From assembly GCF_022761035.1 (NCBI RefSeq), contig NZ_JAKWJP010000002.1:1-64000 (forward strand): a stretch of DNA of 64,000 nucleotides, written 5' to 3'. The notes below the pieces were generated by a model that was given only the letters and a program-made list of their open reading frames with translations, did not search any database and had not been told where the DNA came from. Shown piece after piece: positions 54,197 through 63,700 of this stretch. This stretch comes from Microbacterium sp. SS28 (lineage in GTDB: Bacteria > Actinomycetota > Actinomycetes > Actinomycetales > Microbacteriaceae). Position 1 is the first letter of the stretch; the number at the start of each line of letters is the position of its first letter. Both the position numbers and the translations under genes were made by a program.

Positions 54197-55696
54197 TCAG
54201 GCGCCCACGGTGGGTGCGCTGGGACGGCGACGCCGGCGTCGGCGCGCCGCTGCCGGCTTGCCGTCGTGGTGCTCCTTGCCCTGCCCGTCGTGCGTGCCAG
54301 CCCCTTCCGCCCCGCGATCCGCCGAGCCGTCGAGATCCGTCGTCGCGGCATCCCGCGGCGCATCCGCCTCGAACGTCGAGCCGACCCGGTCGCCGCCCGA
54401 TCCGCGCGAGCGACGGCGGCGACGGCGCGTCGTGCCCTCGTCGGTGCCTTCGGCCGCGACCTCCGCGGCGCGGGCAGGCTGCTGCGTGCGGATCGTCTGC
54501 GTCTTGGGGGCCGTCGCGATGCGCCCCTTCGTCCCCGCGGGGATGCCGAGGTCCGCGAACAGGTGGGGGCTCGAGGAGTAGGTCTCGACGGGGTCGGGCT
54601 GGCCGAACTCGAGGGCGCGGTTGATGAGCGCCCACTTGTGCAGGTCGTCCCAGTCGACGAACGTCACGGCGATCCCGGTCTTGCCCGCGCGGCCCGTGCG
54701 GCCCGCACGGTGCAGGTAGGTCTTCTCGTCGTCGGGGATCGTGTGGTTGATGACGTGCGTCACGTCGTCGACGTCGATGCCGCGCGCCGCGACGTCGGTC
54801 GCGATGAGGACGTCCTTCTTGCCGGCCTTGAATCCGGCCATCGAGCGCTCGCGCGACTCCTGGCTCATGTCCCCGTGCACGGCGCCCGCGTTGAACCCGC
54901 GGTCGTTGAGCTCGTCGACGAGCTTCTGCGCGGCGCGCTTCGTGCGTGTGAACACGACGGTCTTGCCGCGGCCCTCGGCCTGCAGGATGCGCGCGATGAC
55001 CTCGTCCTTGTCGAGCGCGTGCGCGCGGTAGACGAGGTGCTGGATGTTCGCCTGCGTCAGACCCTCGTCGGGATCGGTCGCGCGGATGTGGATGGGGTTC
55101 GACATGAAGCGACGCGCGAGGGCCACGATGGGTCCGGGCATCGTCGCGGAGAAGAGCTGCGTGTGGCGGATCGCCGGCACCTTCTGGAAGATCTTCTCGA
55201 TGTCGGGCAGGAAGCCGAGATCGAGCATCTTGTCGGCCTCGTCGAGGACGACCTCGGTCGCGTTCGAAAGGTCGAGAAGGCGCTGGTTGTTCAGGTCGAT
55301 CAGGCGGCCCGGGGTGCCGACGACGATCTGCGCGCCGGCCTTCAGCTGCTCGATCTGGCCCTCGTACGCTTTGCCGCCGTAGATCGCCACGACGCTCGTG
55401 GAGCGTCCGGAGGTCAGCATGTCGATGTCTTCGTATACCTGGACGCACAGCTCACGGGTCGGGACCACGATGAGCGCCTTGACGCCGTGCTCCGGGTTCA
55501 GTCCGAGACGCTGCACGACGGGGATGCCGAACCCGAAGGTCTTGCCCGTTCCCGTCTTGGCCTGCCCGATGATGTCCTGCCCCGGGAGCCCGAGGGGGAT
55601 CGTCTGCTCCTGGATGGGGAACGCGTCCACGATGCCGCGTCCAGCGAGGACATCGACGATGTCCTGGTCTACGCCGAGATCGGCGAAGGTCGTCAC
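54197..55696 (-). CDS. DEAD-box RNA helicase
   Basis: ATP-dependent RNA unwinding. All motifs are present: FPIQEQTI (Q), AKTGTGKT (I), PTRELCVQV (Ia), TPGRLID (Ib), DEAD in VVLDEADKML (II), SAT (III), TDVAARGIDV (V) and HRAGRTGRAG (VI). The C-terminal ~100 residues are a disordered tail with two Arg runs (RRRRRR), likely for RNA binding. The chosen GTG (VTTFADLGVDQD) matches the family N-terminus; a GTG 21 codons upstream is open but has no ribosome site. Probably the actinobacterial RhlE-like helicase. Length 499 aa. Confidence 0.87.
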   Translation of the reverse strand: MTTFADLGVDQDIVDVLAGRGIVDAFPIQEQTIPLGLPGQDIIGQAKTGTGKTFGFGIPVVQRLGLNPEHGVKALIVVPTRELCVQVYEDIDMLTSGRSTSVVAIYGGKAYEGQIEQLKAGAQIVVGTPGRLIDLNNQRLLDLSNATEVVLDEADKMLDLGFLPDIEKIFQKVPAIRHTQLFSATMPGPIVALARRFMSNPIHIRATDPDEGLTQANIQHLVYRAHALDKDEVIARILQAEGRGKTVVFTRTKRAAQKLVDELNDRGFNAGAVHGDMSQESRERSMAGFKAGKKDVLIATDVAARGIDVDDVTHVINHTIPDDEKTYLHRAGRTGRAGKTGIAVTFVDWDDLHKWALINRALEFGQPDPVETYSSSPHLFADLGIPAGTKGRIATAPKTQTIRTQQPARAAEVAAEGTDEGTTRRRRRRSRGSGGDRVGSTFEADAPRDAATTDLDGSADRGAEGAGTHDGQGKEHHDGKPAAARRRRRRRPSAPTVGA

Positions 55697-55805
55697 GATG
55701 AGAGCCTGTCCGGCGGCGAGATGACCGCCTGAGAGAGAAAAAGGATCCACGCCCTTCACTCAGCCGCAGGCGCGGGGCCCCCGATCCGTCGCCGGGGACC
55801 CGACA

Positions 55806-55811
55806 AGACTA
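55806..55811 (-). promoter_or_regulatory. candidate -10 TAGTCT upstream of the DEAD-box helicase
   Basis: On the minus strand TAGTCT lies about 110 bases before the helicase GTG, implying a long leader that contains an AT-rich tract (TTTTTCTCTCTCAG). Confidence 0.3.
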
Positions 55812-55921
55812 GCGGAGGCACGTCGGGGCGCTCGTAACGACGACGTCCGAGGGATGCTCCGCGCGCCGCTCCAGTCGTCGAGGCGCACAACGCGCAACCG
55901 CGCCCACGCGGGCCCGGGGCC

Positions 55922-55927
55922 TAGGCT
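55922..55927 (+). promoter_or_regulatory. -10 element TAGGCT (leaderless, ferritin-like protein)
   Basis: TAGGCT, seven bases, then GTG at 55935. Confidence 0.5.
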
Positions 55928-55934
55928 GTACTCC

Positions 55935-56651
55935 GTGTTCGACTGGTTGCTGCGCGGTCCGCGTCGGGAGTCCCGCTCGCTGCGACTGCGCTCGCGAGAC
56001 GAGCCGAGCACGACGACCCGCGTCGACTTCGAAGAGCTCGCGCCCGAGATCGACACGTTCCTCGGGCAGGCGGCCTACCTGCAGCTCGGCTTCTTCGAGA
56101 CGCTGAGCGAGCTCATCGCGATGACGCCCGAGCTCGAGAAGAAGGCCGCGCTCTCGCGTGCGGCCGGAGCGGCGCTGACCAAGCACGAAGAGCTCGTCGG
56201 ACTCATCAGCGACCGCGGCGACGATCCGACGACGCTCATGCTGCCCTTCCGCGAGCCGCTCGACGCCTTCCGGCGCGCGACGCACGGCGTGCGCCCGCAG
56301 GAGACGATGCTCTCGGTGCACATCACAGCCGGCATGCTCGACGACTTCTACCTCGCCCTCTCGACGAGCTACGGCGAGACGGGCCGCCGCGTCGCGCGCA
56401 CCCTGCGCGCCGACGACGACCGTCAGGCGATCGTCGAGATCCTCGCCGAGACGATCGCGAGCGACGAGGAGTGGAAGTCGCTGCTCGCGATGTGGGGTCG
56501 CCGTCTCGTCGGCGACACGCTTCTCATCGCGCGTGCGGCGCTGCGACCGACGACGCTGCGCATCGCGGACGAGGAGAAGGTCGAGCCCGTTTTCACCGAG
56601 CTGATGGCCGCGCACTCGCGCCGCATGGACGCCATGGGGCTCGCGGCTTAA
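55935..56651 (+). CDS. ferritin-like-fold protein (MiaE-like)
   Basis: 238 aa, mostly helical. The core QAAYLQLGFFETLSELIAM, LTKHEELVGLISDRGDD and ILAETIASDEEWKSLLAMWGRR supply spaced Glu and His as in ferritin-like diiron folds, and the family is annotated as tRNA-hydroxylase (MiaE)-like in actinobacteria. Whether iron is bound is uncertain, since only some ligand positions are obvious. Located between the DEAD-box helicase and DUF3107/AdnAB as in mycobacteria (from memory). Leaderless GTG. Confidence 0.75.
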   Translation: MFDWLLRGPRRESRSLRLRSRDEPSTTTRVDFEELAPEIDTFLGQAAYLQLGFFETLSELIAMTPELEKKAALSRAAGAALTKHEELVGLISDRGDDPTTLMLPFREPLDAFRRATHGVRPQETMLSVHITAGMLDDFYLALSTSYGETGRRVARTLRADDDRQAIVEILAETIASDEEWKSLLAMWGRRLVGDTLLIARAALRPTTLRIADEEKVEPVFTELMAAHSRRMDAMGLAA

Positions 56652-56735
56652 AGACCGTCGCAGGCCGCCGAGCGGGCAACCATGCGCCGCGGAATCCCGC
56701 CGCGCGGCATCCTGCTCTCGTGTCCGGGTGTCGAG

Positions 56736-57023
56736 TCAGACGAGGCGCAGACGCGCGCGCTCGCGGGCGTCGCTCGCGATGCGCCGGCGAGCGAGGAGCG
56801 CCACGACGGGCCACGCGATCCACGACACGACGAACGGCGAGGCCCACAGCCAGAAGCTGTCAAGCCCCACGCCCGCCCAGGTCAGGATGAGCCAGCAGAG
56901 TCCTGCGACGAACGCGCCGATGATCGGCGCGAGCGCCGCGCCGCGCGTCTCGCGCCCGCGGGCGAGCACGTGCACGGCGAGTCCGATCGACGCGCCGACG
57001 ATCAGGGCGATCAGGATCTGCAC
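56736..57023 (-). CDS. small three-helix membrane protein (95 aa)
   Basis: Three membrane helices: QILIALIVGASIGLAVHVLA, APIIGAFVAGLCWLILTWAG, WASPFVVSWIAWPVVALLA. The C-terminus is very basic (RRRIASDARERARLRLV). GTG start; the DUF3107 gene ends 7 bases upstream, so the two are probably one unit. No named family recognised, function unknown. Confidence 0.7.
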   Translation of the reverse strand: MQILIALIVGASIGLAVHVLARGRETRGAALAPIIGAFVAGLCWLILTWAGVGLDSFWLWASPFVVSWIAWPVVALLARRRIASDARERARLRLV

Positions 57024-57029
57024 GGCGCG

Positions 57030-57254
57030 TCAGGCGACGAAGCCGACGCGGCGCGACTCTTCGCTGCCGAGCTCGATGTAGGCCAGTCCCGCAGTCGGGA
57101 CGATGTAGGAGTTGCCCTTGGCGTCCGCGAGCGTCAGGTGCGTCGCGCCGCCGTCGAGCGCTGTCGCGACGGCCTTCTTCACGGCGTCCGCCGGCTCGTT
57201 GGTCTCGAAGCTGAGCTCGCGGCCGGTGTTCGCGATGCCGATGCGGATCTCCAC
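57030..57254 (-). CDS. DUF3107 family protein
   Basis: 74 aa. The sequence VEIRIGIANTGRELSFET, THLTLADAKGNSYIVPTAGLAYIELG is typical of DUF3107, a small actinobacterial family of unknown function usually encoded beside AdnA/AdnB helicases. The GTG is preceded by AAAGGCAG. Divergent from adnA. Confidence 0.88.
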   Translation of the reverse strand: MEIRIGIANTGRELSFETNEPADAVKKAVATALDGGATHLTLADAKGNSYIVPTAGLAYIELGSEESRRVGFVA

Positions 57255-57303
57255 GTGACTGCCTTTCTGCCGCCGTGCGACCCGGATCCCCGGGCGCATG
57301 GCA

Positions 57304-57309
57304 ACTCTA
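57304..57309 (-). promoter_or_regulatory. -10 element TAGAGT upstream of DUF3107
   Basis: On the minus strand TAGAGT lies about 50 bases before the GTG; the gene has its own ribosome site, so this transcript has a leader. Confidence 0.4.
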
Positions 57310-57409
57310 TGACACTCCTCCGCACCGCCGGCGCCGCATGGCGCACGCTCTGGGCGAACGACGGTGCGACACCGCGGAAGGGCGTCAGGGAGGTGTCGGC
57401 GGGTCGCGC

Positions 57410-57415
57410 TACGGT
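57410..57415 (+). promoter_or_regulatory. -10 element TACGGT (leaderless, adnA)
   Basis: TACGGT, six bases, then GTG at 57422. Confidence 0.45.
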
Positions 57416-57421
57416 GCTGGA

Positions 57422-60400
57422 GTGAGCCCCGACACCGTCCTCGACCCCGCTCAGCTCCGCGTCGTCGGACTGCCGGTCGAGGCATCGGGCACCGTCGTCG
57501 GAGCGCCCGGAACGGGCAAGACGGCGACGCTCGCCGCGCGCGTGGCGGCCCTGCTCGCGAGTGGTGCGCTGAGCCCCGACGAGATCCTCGTGCTGACGCC
57601 GACGCGGCAGACGGCGACGGCGCTGCGCGATCGGCTCGCGGCGGATCTCGACGTCGCGACTCCTGGACCGCTCGCGCGGTCGGTCGCCTCCTTCGCCTTC
57701 GGACTCGTACGCGCCGCGGCGGTCGCCGAGAGCGCCGCGCCGCCCCAGCTGCTCACGGCGGGCGATCAGGACCGCATCGTGGCCGAGATGCTCGCGGGCG
57801 ACGCGGACGACGCCGCCGTCGGTCGCGACCGCTGGCCCGCTGCGCTCGGCCCCGCGCTGCGCGCCTCGCGGCAGTTCCGCGCCGAGCTCCGCGCGCTGTC
57901 GGCCGAGTGCAGCGAGAGGGCGATCGCCCCGGAGGCCCTCGCGGGGGCGGGCGAGGCCTACGACCGTCCCGCATGGACGGCGGCGGCATCCTTCCTCCGC
58001 GAGTACCGGGACGTGCTCGGCTCGATGCGCTCGGCGCACCGCGACCCCGCCGAGCTCGTCCACGAGGCCGCGGGGCTGCTCGCGGGCGCCGCACGCGGCG
58101 ACAAGGGCGAACAGCGTCTGGGCGCCGCCGCCGACCTGCGCGTCGTACTGCTGGACGACGCGCAGGAGCTCACGCCCGGGGGAGTGGGACTCGTGCGCGC
58201 CTTCCGTGCGCGCGGAGTCGCCGTGATGGCCTTCGGCGACCCCGACATCGGCTCGGGGGCCTTCCGCGGAGCGAGCGCGTCGCTCTTCCGCGAGCTCGGC
58301 GACCTGCTCGGCGAGACGTGGGTGCTCGACACGCCGCATCGCGCGACGGCGTCCCTCACGCGGCTCGCCCGCACCGTCACGGAGTCGATCGGGGCCGGCG
58401 GCACCATCGTGCACCGACGTCCTCCCGGGCCTCCCGTCGAGGACGACGGCTCGGTCGTGTGCCACGTGACGCCTTCGCCGTTCGAGGAGATCGACCGCAT
58501 CGCGCGCATCGTCCGGGAATGGCACGTCCTGCACGGCATGCCGTGGGGCCGCATCGCGGTGATCGCGCACGACACGCGACAGGTCGCCGACCTGGAGGTC
58601 GAGCTCGCCGCGCGCGAGGTCCCGACGCGCGCGGGCGCGCTCTCGCGACCCCTCGGCGGCGAGAGCGTCGTGCGCGAGATCTCCGAGTTCGTGGCGCTCG
58701 GCATGGCGCCGGCCGCCGAGAGGTCGTACGAAGAGCTCACGGCCGCCCTCCTGTCGCCGTTCGGGGGGCTGGATGCCGTGAGCCTCCGCCGCCTGAGGGC
58801 TCGGCTGCGCCACGCGGCCCTCCGCGAGGCGCAGGAACCCGGAGCGGGCCCGGCACGCGTCGCTCGCGAGCTCGTGTGCGAGGCCATGGCGCACCCCGCG
58901 GGGCTCGCGCTGCTCGACACTCCCGAGGCCCGCGCCGCAGAGCGCGTCGCCGCGACACTCGCCCGCGTGCACGACGCGGCCGCGCGCGGCGACAACGCCC
59001 ACGAGCTGCTGTGGACCGTGTGGGATCGCTCGCGCGACATCTCGGGTCGCCGGCTGTCGGCCGCCTGGAGCGACGTGGCGTCCGCGCCCGGCGTCTTCGC
59101 TGCGGAAGCCAACCGGGCGCTCGACGCGCTCGTCGCGCTCTTCGACGCCGCCAAGCGGTTCACCGAGCGCTCACCCCGCGAGAACCCCGCCGTCTTCCTC
59201 CGCCGCATCCTCGACAGCGCCGTCCCGGAAGACATCCTCACGGCGCCCGACCGCGCCGAGGCCGTGTCGATCCTGACGCCCGCCTCGGCCCTCGGCGCCG
59301 AGTTCGACGGCGTCGTGATCGCAGGACTGCAGGACGGCGTCTGGCCGAATCTGCGGCCGCGCGGCGGCACGCTCGACGCGTGGCGGCTCGCGGACGACGT
59401 CGCGGCGTGGCGGGCGGGACTGCCCGCCCCCGCCGCCCCGGCAGCACTCGATCGCCGCCGGGACGCCCTCCACGACGAGCTGCGCCTGTTCGTGCGCGCC
59501 GTCTCCCGCGCGCGGCTGCGGCTCGCCGTCACGGCGGTCGACGACGACTCGCTCGGACCGAGCCCGCTGCTGACCTTCCTCCCCGCGCCCGATGAGGCCG
59601 CCGCCGAACGGGCCGAGGCGCAGCATCCGCTCACGCTCCGCGGACTCGTCGCGCAGCACCGCCGGACGCTCACGACGTCGCCCTCCGCGGTCGCGCGACG
59701 ACACTCCGCCGAACAGATCGCCGTCCTCGCGCGGGAGGGCGTCGCGGGGGCGGCTCCGCGCGACTGGTTCGGGGTCGCGGCAGCGTCCTCGACCGGCCCC
59801 CTGCGCGATCCGCTGCGGGCGCCGGTGCCGGTGTCGCCGTCGAAGCTCAAGACGTTCTCGGACTGCGGGCTCGATTGGGCCATCCGCGCGCTCGGCGGTG
59901 ACACGCGGTCCTGGTCGGCAGGGGCCGGCACGATCCTGCATGCCGCGATGGAGGAGGTGCCCTCGGGCGACCTCGACCAGATCGTCGCGATCGTCGACGA
60001 CCGCTGGGGCGAGCTCGACTTCGAGGCGGACTGGATCTCGCGCAAGGAGAGGGCCTGGGCAGACGTCCTCGCGGGGCGGCTGCACCGCTACCTGCACATG
60101 TTCCACGCCGAGTCGGGCCGGACGATCGGCGCCGAGGCCCGCTTCCGCCTCGCCGTCGGGATGGATGCCGCGCCCGGCGAGACGCCGCCCGTGCGCGTCG
60201 CCGGCGATTCGCCGGAGCGCGAAGGGCGCTGGGCCATGCTCAGCGGTTCGATCGACCGCGTCGAGGCCTACCCGCCGGGGCGCGGCGAGGGGCTCGCCAC
60301 CGACGATGCTCCGCCCGACCGCGAGCGCGTCCTCATCGTGGACCTCAAGACGGGTCGCTCCGAGGCGCGCGTGAGCGACGACAAGGTGGCCGACGACCCG

Positions 60401-60700
60401 CAGCTCGCGGCATATCAGCTCGCCTTCCTCGAGGGCCTCGTCCCGGGCGCCGAGGGCGCCGCCAATGCGGGAGCACGCCTGATCGTGCTCTCACGCACGA
60501 CCCAGAAGGAGCCCGACTACCGCCTCGCGCGGCAGCTGCCCATGGACGACACTTCACGCTCCGCCTTCCTCGAGCAGATCGCGACAGCTGCGCGGGCGAT
60601 GGCCTCCGACCGGTTCGCGGCGCCCATCGACGCCCACTGCGCGACGGCCCGCTTCGGCGTCTGCGCCCTGCACACGGTCAAGGCGGTGTCCGCTTCGTGA
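57422..60700 (+). CDS. adnA: AdnA-type subunit of the AdnAB helicase-nuclease
   Basis: Subunit of the heterodimeric motor-nuclease that resects double-strand DNA ends in actinobacteria. UvrD-like motor: Walker A GAPGTGKTATLA near residue 30, motif III GDPDIGSGAFRGAS, motif VI VSRARLRLAV. Motif II reads LLDDAQEL, with Asp in the Glu position of DExQ, so this motor may be weak. The C-terminal RecB-like nuclease shows VSPSKLKTFSDCGLDWAI, HAAMEE and the core LIVDLKTGR; Cys residues at DCGLDW and CATARFGVCAL could bind Fe-S. Length 1092 aa. Stop overlaps the adnB start. Confidence 0.88.
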   Translation: MSPDTVLDPAQLRVVGLPVEASGTVVGAPGTGKTATLAARVAALLASGALSPDEILVLTPTRQTATALRDRLAADLDVATPGPLARSVASFAFGLVRAAAVAESAAPPQLLTAGDQDRIVAEMLAGDADDAAVGRDRWPAALGPALRASRQFRAELRALSAECSERAIAPEALAGAGEAYDRPAWTAAASFLREYRDVLGSMRSAHRDPAELVHEAAGLLAGAARGDKGEQRLGAAADLRVVLLDDAQELTPGGVGLVRAFRARGVAVMAFGDPDIGSGAFRGASASLFRELGDLLGETWVLDTPHRATASLTRLARTVTESIGAGGTIVHRRPPGPPVEDDGSVVCHVTPSPFEEIDRIARIVREWHVLHGMPWGRIAVIAHDTRQVADLEVELAAREVPTRAGALSRPLGGESVVREISEFVALGMAPAAERSYEELTAALLSPFGGLDAVSLRRLRARLRHAALREAQEPGAGPARVARELVCEAMAHPAGLALLDTPEARAAERVAATLARVHDAAARGDNAHELLWTVWDRSRDISGRRLSAAWSDVASAPGVFAAEANRALDALVALFDAAKRFTERSPRENPAVFLRRILDSAVPEDILTAPDRAEAVSILTPASALGAEFDGVVIAGLQDGVWPNLRPRGGTLDAWRLADDVAAWRAGLPAPAAPAALDRRRDALHDELRLFVRAVSRARLRLAVTAVDDDSLGPSPLLTFLPAPDEAAAERAEAQHPLTLRGLVAQHRRTLTTSPSAVARRHSAEQIAVLAREGVAGAAPRDWFGVAAASSTGPLRDPLRAPVPVSPSKLKTFSDCGLDWAIRALGGDTRSWSAGAGTILHAAMEEVPSGDLDQIVAIVDDRWGELDFEADWISRKERAWADVLAGRLHRYLHMFHAESGRTIGAEARFRLAVGMDAAPGETPPVRVAGDSPEREGRWAMLSGSIDRVEAYPPGRGEGLATDDAPPDRERVLIVDLKTGRSEARVSDDKVADDPQLAAYQLAFLEGLVPGAEGAANAGARLIVLSRTTQKEPDYRLARQLPMDDTSRSAFLEQIATAARAMASDRFAAPIDAHCATARFGVCALHTVKAVSAS

Positions 60701-63700
60701 GCATCCTCGCCCCCGAAGACGTCACGACCGACGTCTGGTCCGGGCCCCTCGCGATCCCCGCGGCGTCGATCGCGATCGCGCTCGGCCTCCCGATGCCCAC
60801 GCCCGAGCAGACGGCGGTCATCGAAGCGCCGCCCGCGCCCGCCATCGTCATCGCCGGCGCGGGAAGCGGCAAGACCGAGACGATGGCCGGACGCGTCGTG
60901 TGGCTCGTCGCGAACGGGCATGTGCGGGCAGAAGAGGTGCTCGGCCTCACCTTCACGCGCAAAGCGGCCGGTGAGCTCGCCGAGCGCATCCAGCGCCGGC
61001 TCACGACGATCGGCGAGTACGAGCAGCGCGGGCTGCTGCCGCACGTGCAAGCTCTCGTGACGCGCGGCGATCTCGCGGCGTTCTGGGAGGCGCACGCGCA
61101 CTCCTCTCCGCGTGACCGTCAGACCGCGCTGGGCGCGCTCCTGGACGGGCTCGCCGTCGAGTTCGGCGCCGCGCCGGCCGGTGGATCCACCGCGGCCGAC
61201 GCACTCCTGCGCCGCGCCCGCGTCGCGACGTACAACTCGTTCGCGGACGGGATCGTCCGCGATCACGGAGCCCGCATCGGCCGCGATCCCGACTCCGCAC
61301 TGCTGAGCCAGTCCGGCTCGTGGCTCCTCGCGCGCCGCGTCGTCATCGGCTCGCCTGACGAGCGGCTCGCGCAGCGCGAGGAGGCGTTCTCGACCGTCGT
61401 CGATGCCGTGCACCGCCTCGCGGGCGAAGTGCTCGACAACCGTGTCGACCTCCCCGAACTCGTCGCCTATGGCGACCGGTGGGCCGCGCGACTCGCCGAC
61501 GTCAGCTGCCGTCTCAAGAAGGACCAGACCCTCGTCGACTCGGCGCGGCGGAGCCTGAGCGGGCTCTCCGTGCTCGCGGGACTCATCGCCGACTATGCGG
61601 AGCGCAAGCGCGCGGACGACACGCTCGACTTCGCTGACCAGGTCGCCGGGGCGCTCCAGATCGTCGAGGCTGCACCGGATGTCGCGGCCGAGATCCGCGA
61701 CCAGTTTCGCGTCGTCCTGCTGGACGAGTACCAGGACACGTCCGTCATCCAGACCGATCTCCTCGCCGCGATCTTCCACGACACGCCCGTCATGGCTGTC
61801 GGCGACCCGCACCAGTCGATCTACGGCTGGCGCGGAGCATCCGCCGACAACCTCTCGGCCTTCCCTGCGGCGTTCGCGCGCACCACGGACGCGCGGCACC
61901 ACAGCCTCATGATCAGCTGGCGCAACGACCTCGGCGTCCTCACGGCGGCCAACGCGGTCCTCGCGGGCAGCGATCGGCAGACGGTCGCCGTCGACCCGCT
62001 CGCACCGCGCCCCGGCGCCGCAGCAGGGCGCGTCGGGCATCGCTTCGACCCGAGCGTCGACGACGAGGCGCACGAGGTCGGGCGGTGGTTCGCCGCGGTC
62101 CGCGCCGAGCACGAGGCGGAGCAGGACCGGATGGCGCTCGAACGCGCCGCCGCGGGGCTCGCGGTCGAGCGGCGCGCGCACTCCGGCGCGATCCTGTTCC
62201 GCACGAAGCGGCACATGCAGCTCTTCTCCGACGCGCTGAACGCGGCGGGCGTGCCCAATCGCATCCTCGGCCTCGGCGGTCTCCTGTCGGCTCCCGAGGT
62301 GGTCGACGTCGTCTCGGCGCTGCGGGTCGTCCACGATCCGTCGCAGGGATCGGCACTGCTGCGGATCCTCTCCGGTCCGCGCTTCGCGATCGGCGTGCAG
62401 GATCTCGCGGCGCTCCAAGGCCTCGCCGAGACCCTCGCCCGCCGCGACGCGACGCTCACGAAGTTCGACGACGAGCTCGCGCAGCGCATCAGGGGCTCCG
62501 CGGGTGCCGACGAGCAGTCGTCGATCGTCGACGCTCTCGAATTCGTCCGCCGCGCGTCGGCCGACCACGGACTGCTCTCGGACATCACCGCCGACGGGCG
62601 CGCCCGCCTGCGCGACGCGGGTGAGCTGTTCCATCGGCTGCGCGGCTCGGTCGGGCAGCCGATCCCCGACCTCATCCGCATGATCGAGCTCGAGCTGCGC
62701 CTCGACATCGAGCTCGCGGCGAACGAGACGCGCGGGCCCGCGCGCATCGCGTCCTCGCGGCTGCGATCGTTCCTCGACGAAGTGCGCGCGTTCCTGCTCG
62801 CCGACGACCGGGGGTCGATCGCGAGCCTGCTCGCGTGGCTCGATCACGCTGAGGAGACCGACGAGCTCATGCCGCGACCCGAGCCGCCCGAGCCCGGCGT
62901 CGTGCAGCTGCTGACGATCCATGGCTCGAAGGGCCTGGAATGGGATGCCGTCGCCGTCGTCCGTCTCGTCGAGGGCGAGCTGCCGAAGGCGCCGCGCACC
63001 GTCGCGGGATGGCTCGGCTTCGGCGTGCTGCCGTACGCACTGCGCGGCGATCGTGCCGCGCTGCCCCGCCTCGAGTGGGATCCCGCCGACGACGACGTCG
63101 ACCTGCCTGCCGCGATCGAGGCCTTCCGCGAGGCCGACCGCGAGCACCAGGAGCGCGAGGAGCGCCGTCTCGCCTACGTCGCCGTGACGCGGGCCCGCGC
63201 GGACCTGCTGCTGACGGGCTCGCACTGGGCCGGTCAGCAGGCGCCGCGGCGCCCGAGCCGCTATCTGCAGGAGATGCTCTCGGCGCTCGGTCGTGACGAG
63301 ATCGACGCGTCGGATCCCGGCGACAATCCCTATCTCGAGAAGGGCGGCCGGGTGCTCAGCTGGCCCCTCGATCCGCTCGGCGAGCGTCGGCCCGCCGTCG
63401 AGCGCGCCGCTCAGGAGGTCGCATCGGCCGCGTCGGGCGAGCCCGAACCCGACGACGTGCTCGGCCCGCTGCTCGCCGAGGCGGAGCGTCGCCGGCGGGG
63501 CGAGGTGCCGCAGGCGCCGGCCCGCATCGGCGCATCGCGCTTCAAGGACTTCGTCGGCGACTTCGGTGCGACGGTCCGCTCGATCGCGCGGCCGCTTCCC
63601 GAGCGGCCGTACGGTCAGACGCTGCGCGGAACGCTCTTCCACGCGTGGGTCGAGCAGCGCTCGGGGCTCGCGGGACGCGGCGCATCGCTCGACGACGCGC

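Noticed and set aside
60517..63642. Minus-strand open frame of more than 1000 codons opposite adnB, and similar long antisense frames opposite most genes (for example 1260-2987, 7302-8846, 24616-26894)
   Set aside because: They mirror the GC-rich third positions of the real genes, have Arg/Asp/Glu-rich low-complexity translations, and show no family motifs or ribosome sites.
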